From an uncultured Flavobacteriaceae bacterium (lineage in GTDB: Bacteria > Bacteroidota > Bacteroidia > Flavobacteriales > Flavobacteriaceae): a stretch of 64,000 nt of DNA. The stretch lies in the NCBI GenBank assembly GCA_947493175.1, contig CANLQD010000004.1, positions 434,001-498,000 on the forward strand, read 5' to 3'. Numbering within the stretch: position 1 is the stretch's first letter; each line of letters begins with the position of its first letter. Positions 1 to 8,177 of this stretch are shown here, one piece after another. The notes under the pieces are model-generated. The model had not been told where the DNA came from. It saw only the letters and a list, made by a program, of their open reading frames with translations, and did no database searches. The translations under genes and the position numbers were made by a program.

Positions 1-59
1 AGTTCCTTGAATTGTTCGATCAAAAGGGAATGGTTGGTGTCGAGATGGAGCACTTTCAT
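1..59 (-). CDS. D-3-phosphoglycerate dehydrogenase-like protein, N-terminal fragment
   Basis: Only the first 19 codons are in the window; the gene runs off the left edge. The start ATG is at 57-59 on the minus strand and the reading begins MKVLHLDTNHSLLIEQFKE. This opening is typical of the flavobacterial 2-hydroxyacid dehydrogenases annotated as D-3-phosphoglycerate dehydrogenase (first step of serine synthesis from 3-phosphoglycerate), as I remember the family. It starts 7 bases after the cupin stop codon, so the two are probably one operon. The call rests on the N-terminus alone; no catalytic or NAD-binding residue is visible. Confidence 0.5.
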   Translation of the reverse strand, partial: MKVLHLDTNHSLLIEQFKE

Positions 60-66
60 AGGGAAG

Positions 67-432
67 TCAGATTTTAGGGTAATGGGTCCGCGTCATTTCA
101 TGTTGTACATCCCCTGTATGTGCAGTACTCCGTTTTTCAAAAAGCAAGAGGTGCACTTCTTCCCCGTTTTTGGTCATAGGATTATGGGCTACGCCTTTGG
201 GTATCACGATGATTTCACCTTCCTCGACCTTTTCGGTACGATCTCGGAACTGCATATAGAGGGTGCCTTTTAAAACTTGAAAGAGCTCGTCTTCATTTTC
301 GTGGGTATGCCAAACGAATTCCCCTTGAATTTTTGCCAAAATCACCTGCATATCATCTACAAGGGCAATTTGGTGGGGATGCCACTGCTTGCTAAAAGCA
401 GCATGTTTTTCTTTTAGGTTGATGGGTTTCAT
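67..432 (-). CDS. Small single-domain cupin protein
   Basis: A 121-residue single cupin_2 barrel. The first cupin motif has H42 and H44 in WHTHENEDELF, with E48, and a Gly-rich turn QVLKGTLYMQF. The second motif supplies H83 in IPKGVAHNP. These four are the usual metal ligands, so it probably binds a divalent metal. There is no signal peptide, so it is cytosolic. Substrate is not predictable; stand-alone cupins of this size include isomerases, dioxygenases and sugar-binding proteins. It sits directly upstream of the dehydrogenase-like gene and is probably co-transcribed with it. Confidence 0.85.
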   Translation of the reverse strand: MKPINLKEKHAAFSKQWHPHQIALVDDMQVILAKIQGEFVWHTHENEDELFQVLKGTLYMQFRDRTEKVEEGEIIVIPKGVAHNPMTKNGEEVHLLLFEKRSTAHTGDVQHEMTRTHYPKI

Positions 433-553
433 TGCTATTTTCTTTTTCGTAAAGATACGAACAACGGGGATTTTTCAGGGTCTAAATAACCGTTTAGGAG
501 ACCTGTTACTAACGGTGCTCGGCAGATCGTACAGCGATAGGTAGCTTTGAAAA

Positions 554-1324
554 CTAATCGGCGGTATTGGCGCGTGATGCATGGTAATTCCACCCGCTTA
601 GTACCAGTTTTTCATCGGGATGGTCTATACCAGGTTCGGTATGGTCGTCCCCGGCATATAACTGAATGAGCACTGTTTTTCTGGTTTTTTTTGAAATATT
701 TGGCATGGAGCCATGCAGTGTAAAATAATGGAAGAAGACAATATCCCCAGGTTCCGCTTCTACAATTGTCGCTTTTTCCAGGGGATAATCTTTCAGAAAA
801 TCTGATTTTTCCTGACCGTTGGTCCCTCTAATTCTTCCTAGGCGATGACTTCCTGGGTATACGCGAAGACATCCCATTTGATCTGTGGCTTCTGTCAAAT
901 GAAGTATGCCAGCCAACATGGTGTCTTTTACGGTCGGGAAATAGCTCCAGTCTTGATGCATGGGGAAAGGAGCGCCAACCGAAGGCGGTTTTTGAAAAAG
1001 CTTGGTATGATGTAGTATGATATCCTCTCCGAGTAGTGCTTTTGCATAGGAGAGAAAGACCGGGTTGAACAAGGCGGTCATCCATCGGGCCGAATACTGC
1101 TGCACATTGTTGGTGTGAAGAATAACGGAGTTTTCCGATTTTAGCTTTTTCATTTCCTCGGGGTTGCTCCAACGAGCGTTCAATTCGTCTCCCGATCGCG
1201 TCATTTGGGTTACAATACCATCAAAATCATCAGTTAGGCCTCTGAGCTGATCTTCTGTAAAAACACCCTTGGCATGATAATATCCGTTTTCCTTGAAAAA
1301 ACTCCGTATTTGATCCGTGTTCAT
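554..1324 (-). CDS. Phytanoyl-CoA dioxygenase (PhyH) family protein
   Basis: A 256-residue Fe(II)/2-oxoglutarate-dependent oxygenase of the PhyH family. The iron site is visible: H123 and D125 in MHQDWSYFP and H204 in TLHGSMPN, with R215 following in the KKTRKT stretch as the likely 2-oxoglutarate carboxylate anchor. The length is normal for the bacterial members. No signal peptide, so cytosolic. Such enzymes hydroxylate diverse small substrates; nothing here fixes the substrate. The neighbours (cupin on one side, mgtE on the other) are separated by 121 and 89 bp and do not suggest a pathway. It is on the same strand as both. Confidence 0.88.
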   Translation of the reverse strand: MNTDQIRSFFKENGYYHAKGVFTEDQLRGLTDDFDGIVTQMTRSGDELNARWSNPEEMKKLKSENSVILHTNNVQQYSARWMTALFNPVFLSYAKALLGEDIILHHTKLFQKPPSVGAPFPMHQDWSYFPTVKDTMLAGILHLTEATDQMGCLRVYPGSHRLGRIRGTNGQEKSDFLKDYPLEKATIVEAEPGDIVFFHYFTLHGSMPNISKKTRKTVLIQLYAGDDHTEPGIDHPDEKLVLSGWNYHASRANTAD

Positions 1325-1413
1325 AAATAATTTTTATCAAAAATACCAATAACCGAAAGGGTGCTACTTTATGATTGTGTCGTTTTGATGAAGGATTTTG
1401 CCACAGATCCTAT

Positions 1414-2766
1414 TTAGATCCCCAACACCATTTTAGCGATCCAGAAGTAAATTAAAATGCCAAAAATATCATTGCTGGTGGTAATGAAAGGCCCCGTGGC
1501 GATGGCCGGGTCAATACCTCTTTTGTTTAAAAAAAGCGGTACAAAGGTACCGATAAAACCCGCTACGATAATTACGGCGATCAAGGAAATGGAGATGGCA
1601 AGGGCCGTTAGGAAGTTCCCCTTCCACACCCAAGTGAATAACAGCAGTATGGTAGCCAATATCAATCCGTTCAGGAGGGCCAACAACATTTCCTTGATCA
1701 AACGGTTGCCGATACTACCTTTGATATCATCATTTGCCAATCCTTGTACGATGATCGCACTAGACTGTACCCCGACATTCCCTGCCATGGCCGCTATCAA
1801 GGGTGTGAATAGGAATAAAACGGTGTATTCGCGGAACATTTCTTCGAAACCGCCCATAATCAACGCCGCACCCGCACCCCCAAAAAGCCCCAGAATCAAC
1901 CAAGGTAGCCTTGCACGGGTCAAATCCCAGATGCTATCGTCGGCTTCTACATCCTGTGAAATACCGGCTGCCATTTGATAGTCCTTATCAGCTTCCTCAC
2001 GAATAACATCCACGATATCATCAATGGTGATACGGCCTACCAATCGTCCTATTTCGTCGACTACCGGAATCGCCTCCAAATCATATTTACTCATGATTTT
2101 TGCAACCTCTTCGGGTTTTTCATGTACACTTACCGAATCGACTTTTGGGATATATACCTCGCTGATGTGGGTTTTTGTAGAAGTGGTCAGTAAATCTTTT
2201 AACGATAACCGTCCCTTCAGCTTTTCTTCGTTGTCTATGACATAGATCGAGTGTACCCGAGTTACGTTTTCGGCCTGGGCCCTCATTTCTTTGACACAGG
2301 TAAGCACGTCCCAGTCTTCCTTTACTTTTACCAGCTCTTTGGCCATGAGTCCGCCCGCAGAGTTCTCATCGTAGCGCAGCAGTTCTACAATGTCTTTTGC
2401 ATGTTCGCGGTCCTCAATTTCAGAAATGACCTCCTGTACGATTTCTTCCGGAAGTTCTGCAATGATATCGGCGGCATCATCGGTATCGAGCTCTTCAAGT
2501 TCTCCGGCAATCTCTTTGGTGGATAGGTTTCCGAGAATGGCCTCCCGTACATCCTCATCTAGTTCGGTGAGAATATCGGAGGTTTTATCGCTGTCTAAAA
2601 GCTTAATGAGATAGGTCGCCTCATCTTCATTAAGTTCGTTGATAATCTCCGCTACATCGGCAAAGTGCACCTCTTCCAAAAGGGCCTGCAGACTGCGGTC
2701 TTTTTGGTTTTCGATAAGCTGTTCAATTTCGCTGACCAGCTCGTCGGTAAGTTTAAAAGGTGTCAT
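1414..2766 (-). CDS. mgtE: Magnesium transporter MgtE
   Basis: A 450-residue MgtE-type Mg2+ channel/transporter, full length for the family. The N domain (about residues 1-130) is helical and very acidic. A CBS pair follows (about 130-255; a clear CBS end is RLVGRITIDDIVDVI). The C-terminal half (about 285-450) has five hydrophobic segments, including a conserved stretch MAGNVGVQSS that belongs to the pore region. In characterised homologues the N and CBS domains sense cytosolic Mg2+ and close the pore. It lies 84 bp downstream of rsmA on the same strand, as in many Flavobacteriaceae. Confidence 0.96.
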   Translation of the reverse strand: MTPFKLTDELVSEIEQLIENQKDRSLQALLEEVHFADVAEIINELNEDEATYLIKLLDSDKTSDILTELDEDVREAILGNLSTKEIAGELEELDTDDAADIIAELPEEIVQEVISEIEDREHAKDIVELLRYDENSAGGLMAKELVKVKEDWDVLTCVKEMRAQAENVTRVHSIYVIDNEEKLKGRLSLKDLLTTSTKTHISEVYIPKVDSVSVHEKPEEVAKIMSKYDLEAIPVVDEIGRLVGRITIDDIVDVIREEADKDYQMAAGISQDVEADDSIWDLTRARLPWLILGLFGGAGAALIMGGFEEMFREYTVLFLFTPLIAAMAGNVGVQSSAIIVQGLANDDIKGSIGNRLIKEMLLALLNGLILATILLLFTWVWKGNFLTALAISISLIAVIIVAGFIGTFVPLFLNKRGIDPAIATGPFITTSNDIFGILIYFWIAKMVLGI

Positions 2767-2850
2767 AGCACTGATTTAATCGATTTTGCGAACAGCGCAA
2801 AGCTAAAGAAAAAAGGTATAGGGGTTTGGGAGAATTTGGTAAGAGTTAGG

Positions 2851-3723
2851 TTATGCCGCTATATCCAATTCAATTTTTTTGGTAAGGGCTAAAAAGTCCG
2901 ATACGCTGAGTTGCTCCGGGCGCTTGTCAAAAATGGCATCGGCCCTTAAGGTTTCAGAAAGCGCAAAAACTTTCAAACTGTTACGAATGGTCTTTCGCCG
3001 TTGGTTGAAAGCAGCCTTTACCACTTTAAAAAAAAGCTTCTCATCACAATCGATTTTGGTGTCTTCTTTTCGGGTCAACCGAATGACACCCGATTGTACC
3101 TTGGGGGGTGGGTCAAAAACCTGCGGGTGAACGGTAAATAGGTATTCGGCATCGTAGAACGCCTGTACCAGTACCGATAAAATGCCATAGGTTTTGCTAC
3201 CTTCTTTCTCGCAGATTCTTTTTGCTACCTCTTTTTGGAACATTCCGGAAAACTCAGGTACCTGCCCTTTTACAGCCAACAATTTAAAAACTATTTGGGT
3301 AGAGATGTTATAAGGAAAATTTCCGGTAATGGCATAGGGAGCACCATTGAAAAGTGTTGTTAGGTCGTAGTTGAGAAAGTCGGCTTCGATTACTTGAAGC
3401 GAACTGCCTCCCGCAAGTACTTTGGGATGCTCTAAAGGAAAACTGTGATTCAGATAAACAATCGATTCGGCATCGAGATCCATGGCTACTAAATTGGTAT
3501 CCCGTAACAATAGGTATTTGGTAAGTACGCCTGTGCCAGGTCCTATTTCAATGACATTTCGGGATGCTGTCAACGAAAGTGTTCCGGCAATCTTTTTGGC
3601 AATTTCCTCATCTTTTAAAAAGTGTTGCCCCAAATGTTTTTTTGCCTTCACCGGATGTTCGGAATAGGACGTTTTTTTATCCCATTTACGGGAATTGGAA
3701 TCTCTTTTTTTGTTTTTTGCCAT
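2851..3723 (-). CDS. rsmA: 16S rRNA (adenine(1518)-N6/adenine(1519)-N6)-dimethyltransferase
   Basis: A 290-residue KsgA/RsmA enzyme that dimethylates two adjacent adenines in the 3' hairpin of 16S rRNA late in 30S assembly. The SAM site is EIGPGTG (59-65), and the catalytic motif is GNFPYNIS (about 134-141). The family core begins at [15 protein letters not shown] (residue 25), preceded by a basic, Lys/Ser-rich 24-residue extension; no nearer start codon exists, so the extension is likely real, and similar ones occur in this family of bacteria. It follows the DUF4286 fusion gene by 16 bp and is probably its operon partner. Confidence 0.95.
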   Translation of the reverse strand: MAKNKKRDSNSRKWDKKTSYSEHPVKAKKHLGQHFLKDEEIAKKIAGTLSLTASRNVIEIGPGTGVLTKYLLLRDTNLVAMDLDAESIVYLNHSFPLEHPKVLAGGSSLQVIEADFLNYDLTTLFNGAPYAITGNFPYNISTQIVFKLLAVKGQVPEFSGMFQKEVAKRICEKEGSKTYGILSVLVQAFYDAEYLFTVHPQVFDPPPKVQSGVIRLTRKEDTKIDCDEKLFFKVVKAAFNQRRKTIRNSLKVFALSETLRADAIFDKRPEQLSVSDFLALTKKIELDIAA

Positions 3724-3739
3724 GTGCGGTCAAGGTGGA

Positions 3740-4378
3740 TTAGTAATCTGTACTCAGGTAAACCCAAGCTTTTTTGCCCGATTCCAACACAGCCTCTGTG
3801 CGGAGGTAGGCGCTCCCTTCATAGGCATCGGCTTTTAACAGTTCTTCATCGGTCAGTACATAGACCATGCCTTTCACCTTATCTTTTGGGTTTTCGGAAG
3901 CAACAATGTTCGGATACGTATCGGCTACTTTTTGTGCGCTCATCTTGTAATACGGCAGGGCTTCCTGATTTCCTTCCAGAACCTTGGAAAAAATCGCATT
4001 TTGAACTTCTTGTTGCCGTAAGGTACCATAAGCAAATAGGTATTGGGTAGCATTGGTACTATCGACGGTATGTTCGCTAACGATCTCGAGTTCGGTTCTA
4101 AAGGACACGAACTTGCCTTTGAACAAGCGATGTGCATCGTCTCGAAGCCGTGGCGCCTCTTCCTCGTAGTAGCGTTGAAGGGTTTCCCGGTTCAACACCG
4201 TAAATTGTACAGAATAGGTAGTACCTCCCATTTCCTCTTCGACCAATACTCTGGTCATTTTTGCATTCAAAAATTTTCCAGTAGCCAATACATCTGGGAT
4301 GTGGGTTTTCCTCATCCACCGCAACCATTCATCATGAACGCTATCTTCGATATTGGTGGTGACATTATAAATAAGCAT
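3740..4378 (-). CDS. DUF4286 domain fused to a gamma-glutamylcyclotransferase-like domain
   Basis: A 212-residue two-domain protein. Residues 1-105 match the small DUF4286 protein usually found as a separate ~100-residue gene beside rsmA in Flavobacteriaceae (start MLIYNVTTNIEDSVHDEWL). Residues 112-212 form an AIG2/GGCT-like fold: the substrate-loop signature FAYGTLR (115-121) and a candidate catalytic glutamate E187 in AYEGSAYLR. That fold acts on gamma-glutamyl-amine or related conjugates in some families, releasing 5-oxoproline, but the substrate here is unknown. The linker DSTNATQ is short and there is no internal stop or start, so the fusion is continuous. No signal peptide. Confidence 0.8.
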   Translation of the reverse strand: MLIYNVTTNIEDSVHDEWLRWMRKTHIPDVLATGKFLNAKMTRVLVEEEMGGTTYSVQFTVLNRETLQRYYEEEAPRLRDDAHRLFKGKFVSFRTELEIVSEHTVDSTNATQYLFAYGTLRQQEVQNAIFSKVLEGNQEALPYYKMSAQKVADTYPNIVASENPKDKVKGMVYVLTDEELLKADAYEGSAYLRTEAVLESGKKAWVYLSTDY

Positions 4379-4470
4379 TTTTTCAAGTTCAAATTAAAGC
4401 GCCAAATTCAAAAAGAGTAAATGGAAATCCAGTGACTAGTTGAAAAACATCGGCCGTTGGACCTGGATTT

Positions 4471-6255
4471 TCAATTGATACTATCCCCCCGGAGCATCCT
4501 AAAATTCTTTCGCGCCTGCGGAAAATAATAACTGTCTTGATAATTATAAATGATTTTCTCGTATTGCTCTTTGGCCTTTTCGGGCTGGTTTAAAATCTTC
4601 CGATATAGCTCTCCCAGCGCAAAATGGGCATCATCGGCCAATATGCCGTTGGCATAGAATTCAACAATTTTGAGGTAATTGAATTCGGCCGTCTCATATT
4701 CCTTGCGTTTTTCCCATAACTGTGCCTGTATCAAAAGCGCGTCGTCCTCGATTTTCTCGCCTTTATGGTTTTGCAAGATATCATCTAAGGTAGCAATGGC
4801 CTCTTTTGTTTTATTTTGGTAGCCCAACAGGTCGGCCTTGGCATATTTTTTAAGGGCGGTCTGGGTCGAATCCTCCAATGAATTGTCCGATATCAATAGG
4901 CTAAGCTGCATGGCATCGTTTGCGATCAGTTGAGAGGTAGAGCTTCGCAATACTTTTAACTGTGTGAGCGCCCAGTCAAAATCTCCTTTATAAAAGCTGG
5001 TTTGTGCTACCTTAAAACGGGCTTCTTGCCCCAACATATCGTTTTTGAGGCTTCGCTGTATTTGTGAAAAATAAATTAGTGCTTGGTTAAATTTTTGGTC
5101 GAAGACCAGAATATCGCCCAAAGCCAGTTTAATAAAGGCTTTTCCCCGCTGGTTCAGGGGGAGTCCCAGACTCTTTTTGAGGATGTCTACTGCCTCTGAC
5201 GGGTTATCTTTTTTAAAGGTGAGGAAGTTGGCATAGGCAACTTGGAGCTGTAGTGTTCTGCTATCGTAGCCATAAGACACAATCAGTTCCTCGTACTGTT
5301 TTTGTACAGCTTCCAATTCTCTTTCATTTGCATCGATGAGCTGTAAATCGATCAAGTTCAATTGGGCATTCAGTTTTGCCGTTTCATTGGCAGTATTTTC
5401 AACGATGTATTCGAAAATTTGTTGGGCAACGTCATTTTCTTGCTCTTTGAGTGCCAATTCACCAAGCCCTTCCAGCCGTTGTACGGAACCCCCGTTCATT
5501 CGTCTATAAATTGCTTTTTCCTGCCGGAATGCACTGCTGAACTGTTTTTGTTGTACAAAGAGCCAACTCAGGAGTTCATTCCATAGAATATCGGGGTTGC
5601 GCTGCGCATTTTCCAGTAATATTTTCTTTAGTTGAAGGTTGTTTTCGTTCTCGGGGTCTGATGAAATGAAATCGTCGATACTTCGTAACACGCTAGATTT
5701 GGAGGTCTTGCCCTCGCTGATAAGCCTAAGATACGATCGGTACATCTTTTCTACATCGCCTTTCTCCCCATAGATCTTCGCCATTTGGTAGTTGTAGTCC
5801 AATTCAGGGTTTAGCTCCATAGATCGCGAGTAGGCCGCGAGCGCTTCGTCCAATAGGGCGTATTTTTGAAATCGAAACCCGATGCCATACCCATAATTAG
5901 GGTTCTCCTCAATTTTGGAAAGCGCTTTTTGGTAATTTTCGGTTGCTTTCTCTTTTTGGTCTTGCAAGGTATAATTGTAACCGAGCTCTACGTAAAACGT
6001 GGGATAGGCCCTGGGGTTCGCTAGTTGTTGTAGCAAATACTTCTCGGCATCCCCATACCGTTCCAACTGCTGGTAGCAGGCAACAAGTCCTTCGCCGTAA
6101 TCGGTACGTCTTGGATTTTGTTGTACCAATTTTTCATAGAAGACTACTGCTTTATCAAATTCACCATCATTGAAATACTGTTTGGCAAGAAAATCTTCCT
6201 GCGACCAAATGGTGGTCGAAGCGAACAACAGAAAAAGGAAACTTATGAAACGCAT
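4471..6255 (-). CDS. Secreted or periplasmic tetratricopeptide-repeat protein
   Basis: A 594-residue TPR protein. I choose the ATG at 6253-6255 because it gives a clean signal peptide (MRFISFLFLLFASTTIWSQ, cleavage before ED); the frame is open further upstream, but that adds 22 residues ahead of the signal. TPR units run through the whole length, for example AKQYFNDGEFDKAVVFYEKL near the N-terminus and the final pairs near ALGELYRKILNQPEKAKEQY. No catalytic domain is visible. It probably acts as an envelope scaffold or assembly factor. It precedes the DUF4286 fusion gene on the same strand with a 92-bp gap. Confidence 0.85.
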   Translation of the reverse strand: MRFISFLFLLFASTTIWSQEDFLAKQYFNDGEFDKAVVFYEKLVQQNPRRTDYGEGLVACYQQLERYGDAEKYLLQQLANPRAYPTFYVELGYNYTLQDQKEKATENYQKALSKIEENPNYGYGIGFRFQKYALLDEALAAYSRSMELNPELDYNYQMAKIYGEKGDVEKMYRSYLRLISEGKTSKSSVLRSIDDFISSDPENENNLQLKKILLENAQRNPDILWNELLSWLFVQQKQFSSAFRQEKAIYRRMNGGSVQRLEGLGELALKEQENDVAQQIFEYIVENTANETAKLNAQLNLIDLQLIDANERELEAVQKQYEELIVSYGYDSRTLQLQVAYANFLTFKKDNPSEAVDILKKSLGLPLNQRGKAFIKLALGDILVFDQKFNQALIYFSQIQRSLKNDMLGQEARFKVAQTSFYKGDFDWALTQLKVLRSSTSQLIANDAMQLSLLISDNSLEDSTQTALKKYAKADLLGYQNKTKEAIATLDDILQNHKGEKIEDDALLIQAQLWEKRKEYETAEFNYLKIVEFYANGILADDAHFALGELYRKILNQPEKAKEQYEKIIYNYQDSYYFPQARKNFRMLRGDSIN

Positions 6256-6618
6256 ATTGAAGATGATAAAGGTAGTCAAGTTCAGGTACATTCGCTGTAA
6301 AGAAAACCTTAAACTAATCAATGGTTCAAATTGATTGCGAAATTAACCGACATAAAGGAGCTTTTTTCGCTGAATTCCGAAAGCACCCGGTGTAGCAATT
6401 CGTATGGCTTCGGCCTAATTGAATTTGGATATGGGCACTTTTTTCGTGGCTATTTGGGTAGAGAAGTTTTTAAATGGCCCAAAGCGGGCATACTAGGGTC
6501 TCAGCTCAAACCTACATCTGTTTCATTGCTAGCTCGGCACTTCTTTAAATAACTATCAACCTTTCCTTGGAGCAGTATCATCGATTGAACGCTGCATCGA
6601 AATATACATCTTAAAATG
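6256..6618. other. Intergenic stretch between serS and the TPR gene, no gene seen
   Basis: This 363-bp stretch separates the end of serS from the start of the TPR gene. Both strands have short open frames (for example 6331-6552 plus), but their translations have no signal, domain or family resemblance. I see no tRNA-like fold, no strong hairpin with a T-run and no match to the TAnnTTTG promoter element close to the TPR start. It may hold the TPR gene promoter in a form I cannot recognise. Confidence 0.5.
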
Positions 6619-7890
6619 TTAATCAATATGGGTAAATCCGCAATAGGGCACAAGCACTTCGGGAATTTGAATGCTTTCCTTGGTTTGATAGTTTTCCAAT
6701 ATTCCGGCAAGTACCCTGGGGAGAGCCAAGGAACTACCGTTCAAAGTATGGGCCAAACGACTTTTTCCTTGCTCGTCTTTGTACCGCATTTTCAAACGGT
6801 TTGCCTGATAGGTCTCAAAGTTGGAAACCGAACTAATTTCCAGCCAGCGGTCCTGAGCGGTCGAAAATACCTCAAAATCATAGGTGAGGGCCGAAGTGAA
6901 TCCCAAATCACCTCCACAAAGCCTTAAGATTCGAAAAGGGAGCTGCAATTCCCTCAAAATTCCCTTCACGTGTTCGACCATACCGTCCAACGCTTCGTAT
7001 GAACGATCGGGATGTTCTATGCGTACGATTTCTACCTTGTCGAACTGATGTAACCGGTTAAGTCCGCGAACATGTGCGCCATAACTACCGGCCTCTCTTC
7101 GAAAACAAGGTGTGTAAGCAGTGTAACAAATGGGAAAATCGGTCTCGTTCAATAGTTCGTCGCGCATTAAATTCGTCACTGGCACCTCTGCGGTCGGGAT
7201 AAGATACAAGTCGTCTTCCCCTACATGGTACATTTGCCCTTCCTTGTCGGGTAATTGACCGGTACCGAGACCAGAAGCTTCGTTGACCAAGTGTGGTACC
7301 TGCATTTCGGTATACCCAGCCTCATTGTTTTTATCGAGAAAATAGGAAATCAGGGCACGTTGCAACCGAGCGCCTTTGCCCTTGTATACGGGAAATCCAG
7401 CTCCCGTGATCTTCACGCCAAGTTCAAAATCGATGATATCGTGTTTCTTTGCCAATTCCCAGTGGGGAAGGGCATCGGTTGCTAAGTCAGGAATGGCTCC
7501 TTCCCGAAATACCTCTTCATTGTCGGCTTCCGAAGCACCTGCGGGAACGGAGGGGTGCGGTACATTGGGAATTTGATACAATGCCGCTTGCAAGGATTCC
7601 GCAGTTTGGTTCAGCGTTTCGCCTAGCTTCTTCGATTCCTCTTTTAGGACTCCCGTTTTTACTTTTATCGCATTGGCTTCTTGTGCCTTGCCACTTTTGA
7701 AAAGCATACCGATTTCCTTGGAAAGCTTGTTCGATTCTGCCAAGGTGGCGTCTAATTGGGTCTGTAAGGCCCTTCGTTCCTCATCAAGTCTTGAGACCTC
7801 TTCGATAAGGGAAGTGGCTTCGATGGCTCGCTTCTTTAAGGCGTCAATGATTTCTTCCTTGTGTTCCCGAATCGCCTGTAGCTGTAACAT
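6619..7890 (-). CDS. serS: Serine--tRNA ligase
   Basis: A 423-residue class II seryl-tRNA synthetase, normal length. The N-terminal ~110 residues are the long two-helix coiled-coil arm that contacts the long variable arm of tRNA-Ser (Leu/Glu/Lys-rich, around EEVSRLDEERRALQTQLD). The catalytic core has class II motif 2 (CFRREAGSYGAHVRGLNRLHQF) with its ATP-binding arginine, and motif 3 near the C-terminus (ALPRVLAGILENYQ). It charges tRNA-Ser and tRNA-Sec in the cytosol. It appears to be transcribed alone; a -7 like element TAAATTTG lies 19 bp upstream of the ATG. Confidence 0.97.
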   Translation of the reverse strand: MLQLQAIREHKEEIIDALKKRAIEATSLIEEVSRLDEERRALQTQLDATLAESNKLSKEIGMLFKSGKAQEANAIKVKTGVLKEESKKLGETLNQTAESLQAALYQIPNVPHPSVPAGASEADNEEVFREGAIPDLATDALPHWELAKKHDIIDFELGVKITGAGFPVYKGKGARLQRALISYFLDKNNEAGYTEMQVPHLVNEASGLGTGQLPDKEGQMYHVGEDDLYLIPTAEVPVTNLMRDELLNETDFPICYTAYTPCFRREAGSYGAHVRGLNRLHQFDKVEIVRIEHPDRSYEALDGMVEHVKGILRELQLPFRILRLCGGDLGFTSALTYDFEVFSTAQDRWLEISSVSNFETYQANRLKMRYKDEQGKSRLAHTLNGSSLALPRVLAGILENYQTKESIQIPEVLVPYCGFTHID

Positions 7891-7908
7891 GGTTTTTTAT
7901 TTAAGCCA

Positions 7909-7916
7909 CAAATTTA
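7909..7916 (-). promoter_or_regulatory. Candidate serS promoter -7 element
   Basis: On the minus strand the bases read TAAATTTG, an exact match to the Bacteroidota -7 consensus TAnnTTTG. It ends 19 bp before the serS start codon, giving a short leader. I could not find a convincing -33 TTG at the right distance, so this is a candidate only. Confidence 0.4.
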
Positions 7917-7936
7917 GGCTTAATTAGTGAAATCCC

Positions 7937-7970
7937 ATTTTGAAAAGCTGCAAATTTGGCTTTTCAAAAT
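7937..7970. repeat. Perfect 12-bp inverted repeat upstream of serS
   Basis: ATTTTGAAAAGC (7937-7948) pairs perfectly with GCTTTTCAAAAT (7959-7970) around a 10-base loop. It lies between the end of the HTTM gene and serS. The stem is AT-rich and is symmetric, so it could end transcription in either direction. It may be the terminator of the ribF-HTTM transcript or an operator for serS. Confidence 0.55.
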
Positions 7971-8177
7971 AAAGGGTTGCACTTGGATTATTGATTATAA
8001 AACCTATGTCTGAATCATAGGTCGGCGGGTCACTTCTGTGGGTTACGGTATGTGCTGAAACGTTGCTCGGCTTATTTTCAGATTTTGGAATTTGGAATCT
8101 GTTTTTTTGGAATTTATAATCGCATTTTACTACGTTGAGAAGGTTCGTGATACCTACACCAGCAAACAGCTGGTACA

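Noticed and set aside
1457..1978. 173-codon plus-strand frame inside mgtE
   Set aside because: It is antisense to a well-supported transporter gene, and its translation has no recognisable features.
2785..2801. TTTGCG/CGCAAA stem between rsmA and mgtE
   Set aside because: Only 6 bp and no T-run, so not strong enough to call a terminator.
6331..6710. Short frames on both strands in the 6256-6618 gap
   Set aside because: No recognisable protein features and they overlap the serS end; not supported as genes.
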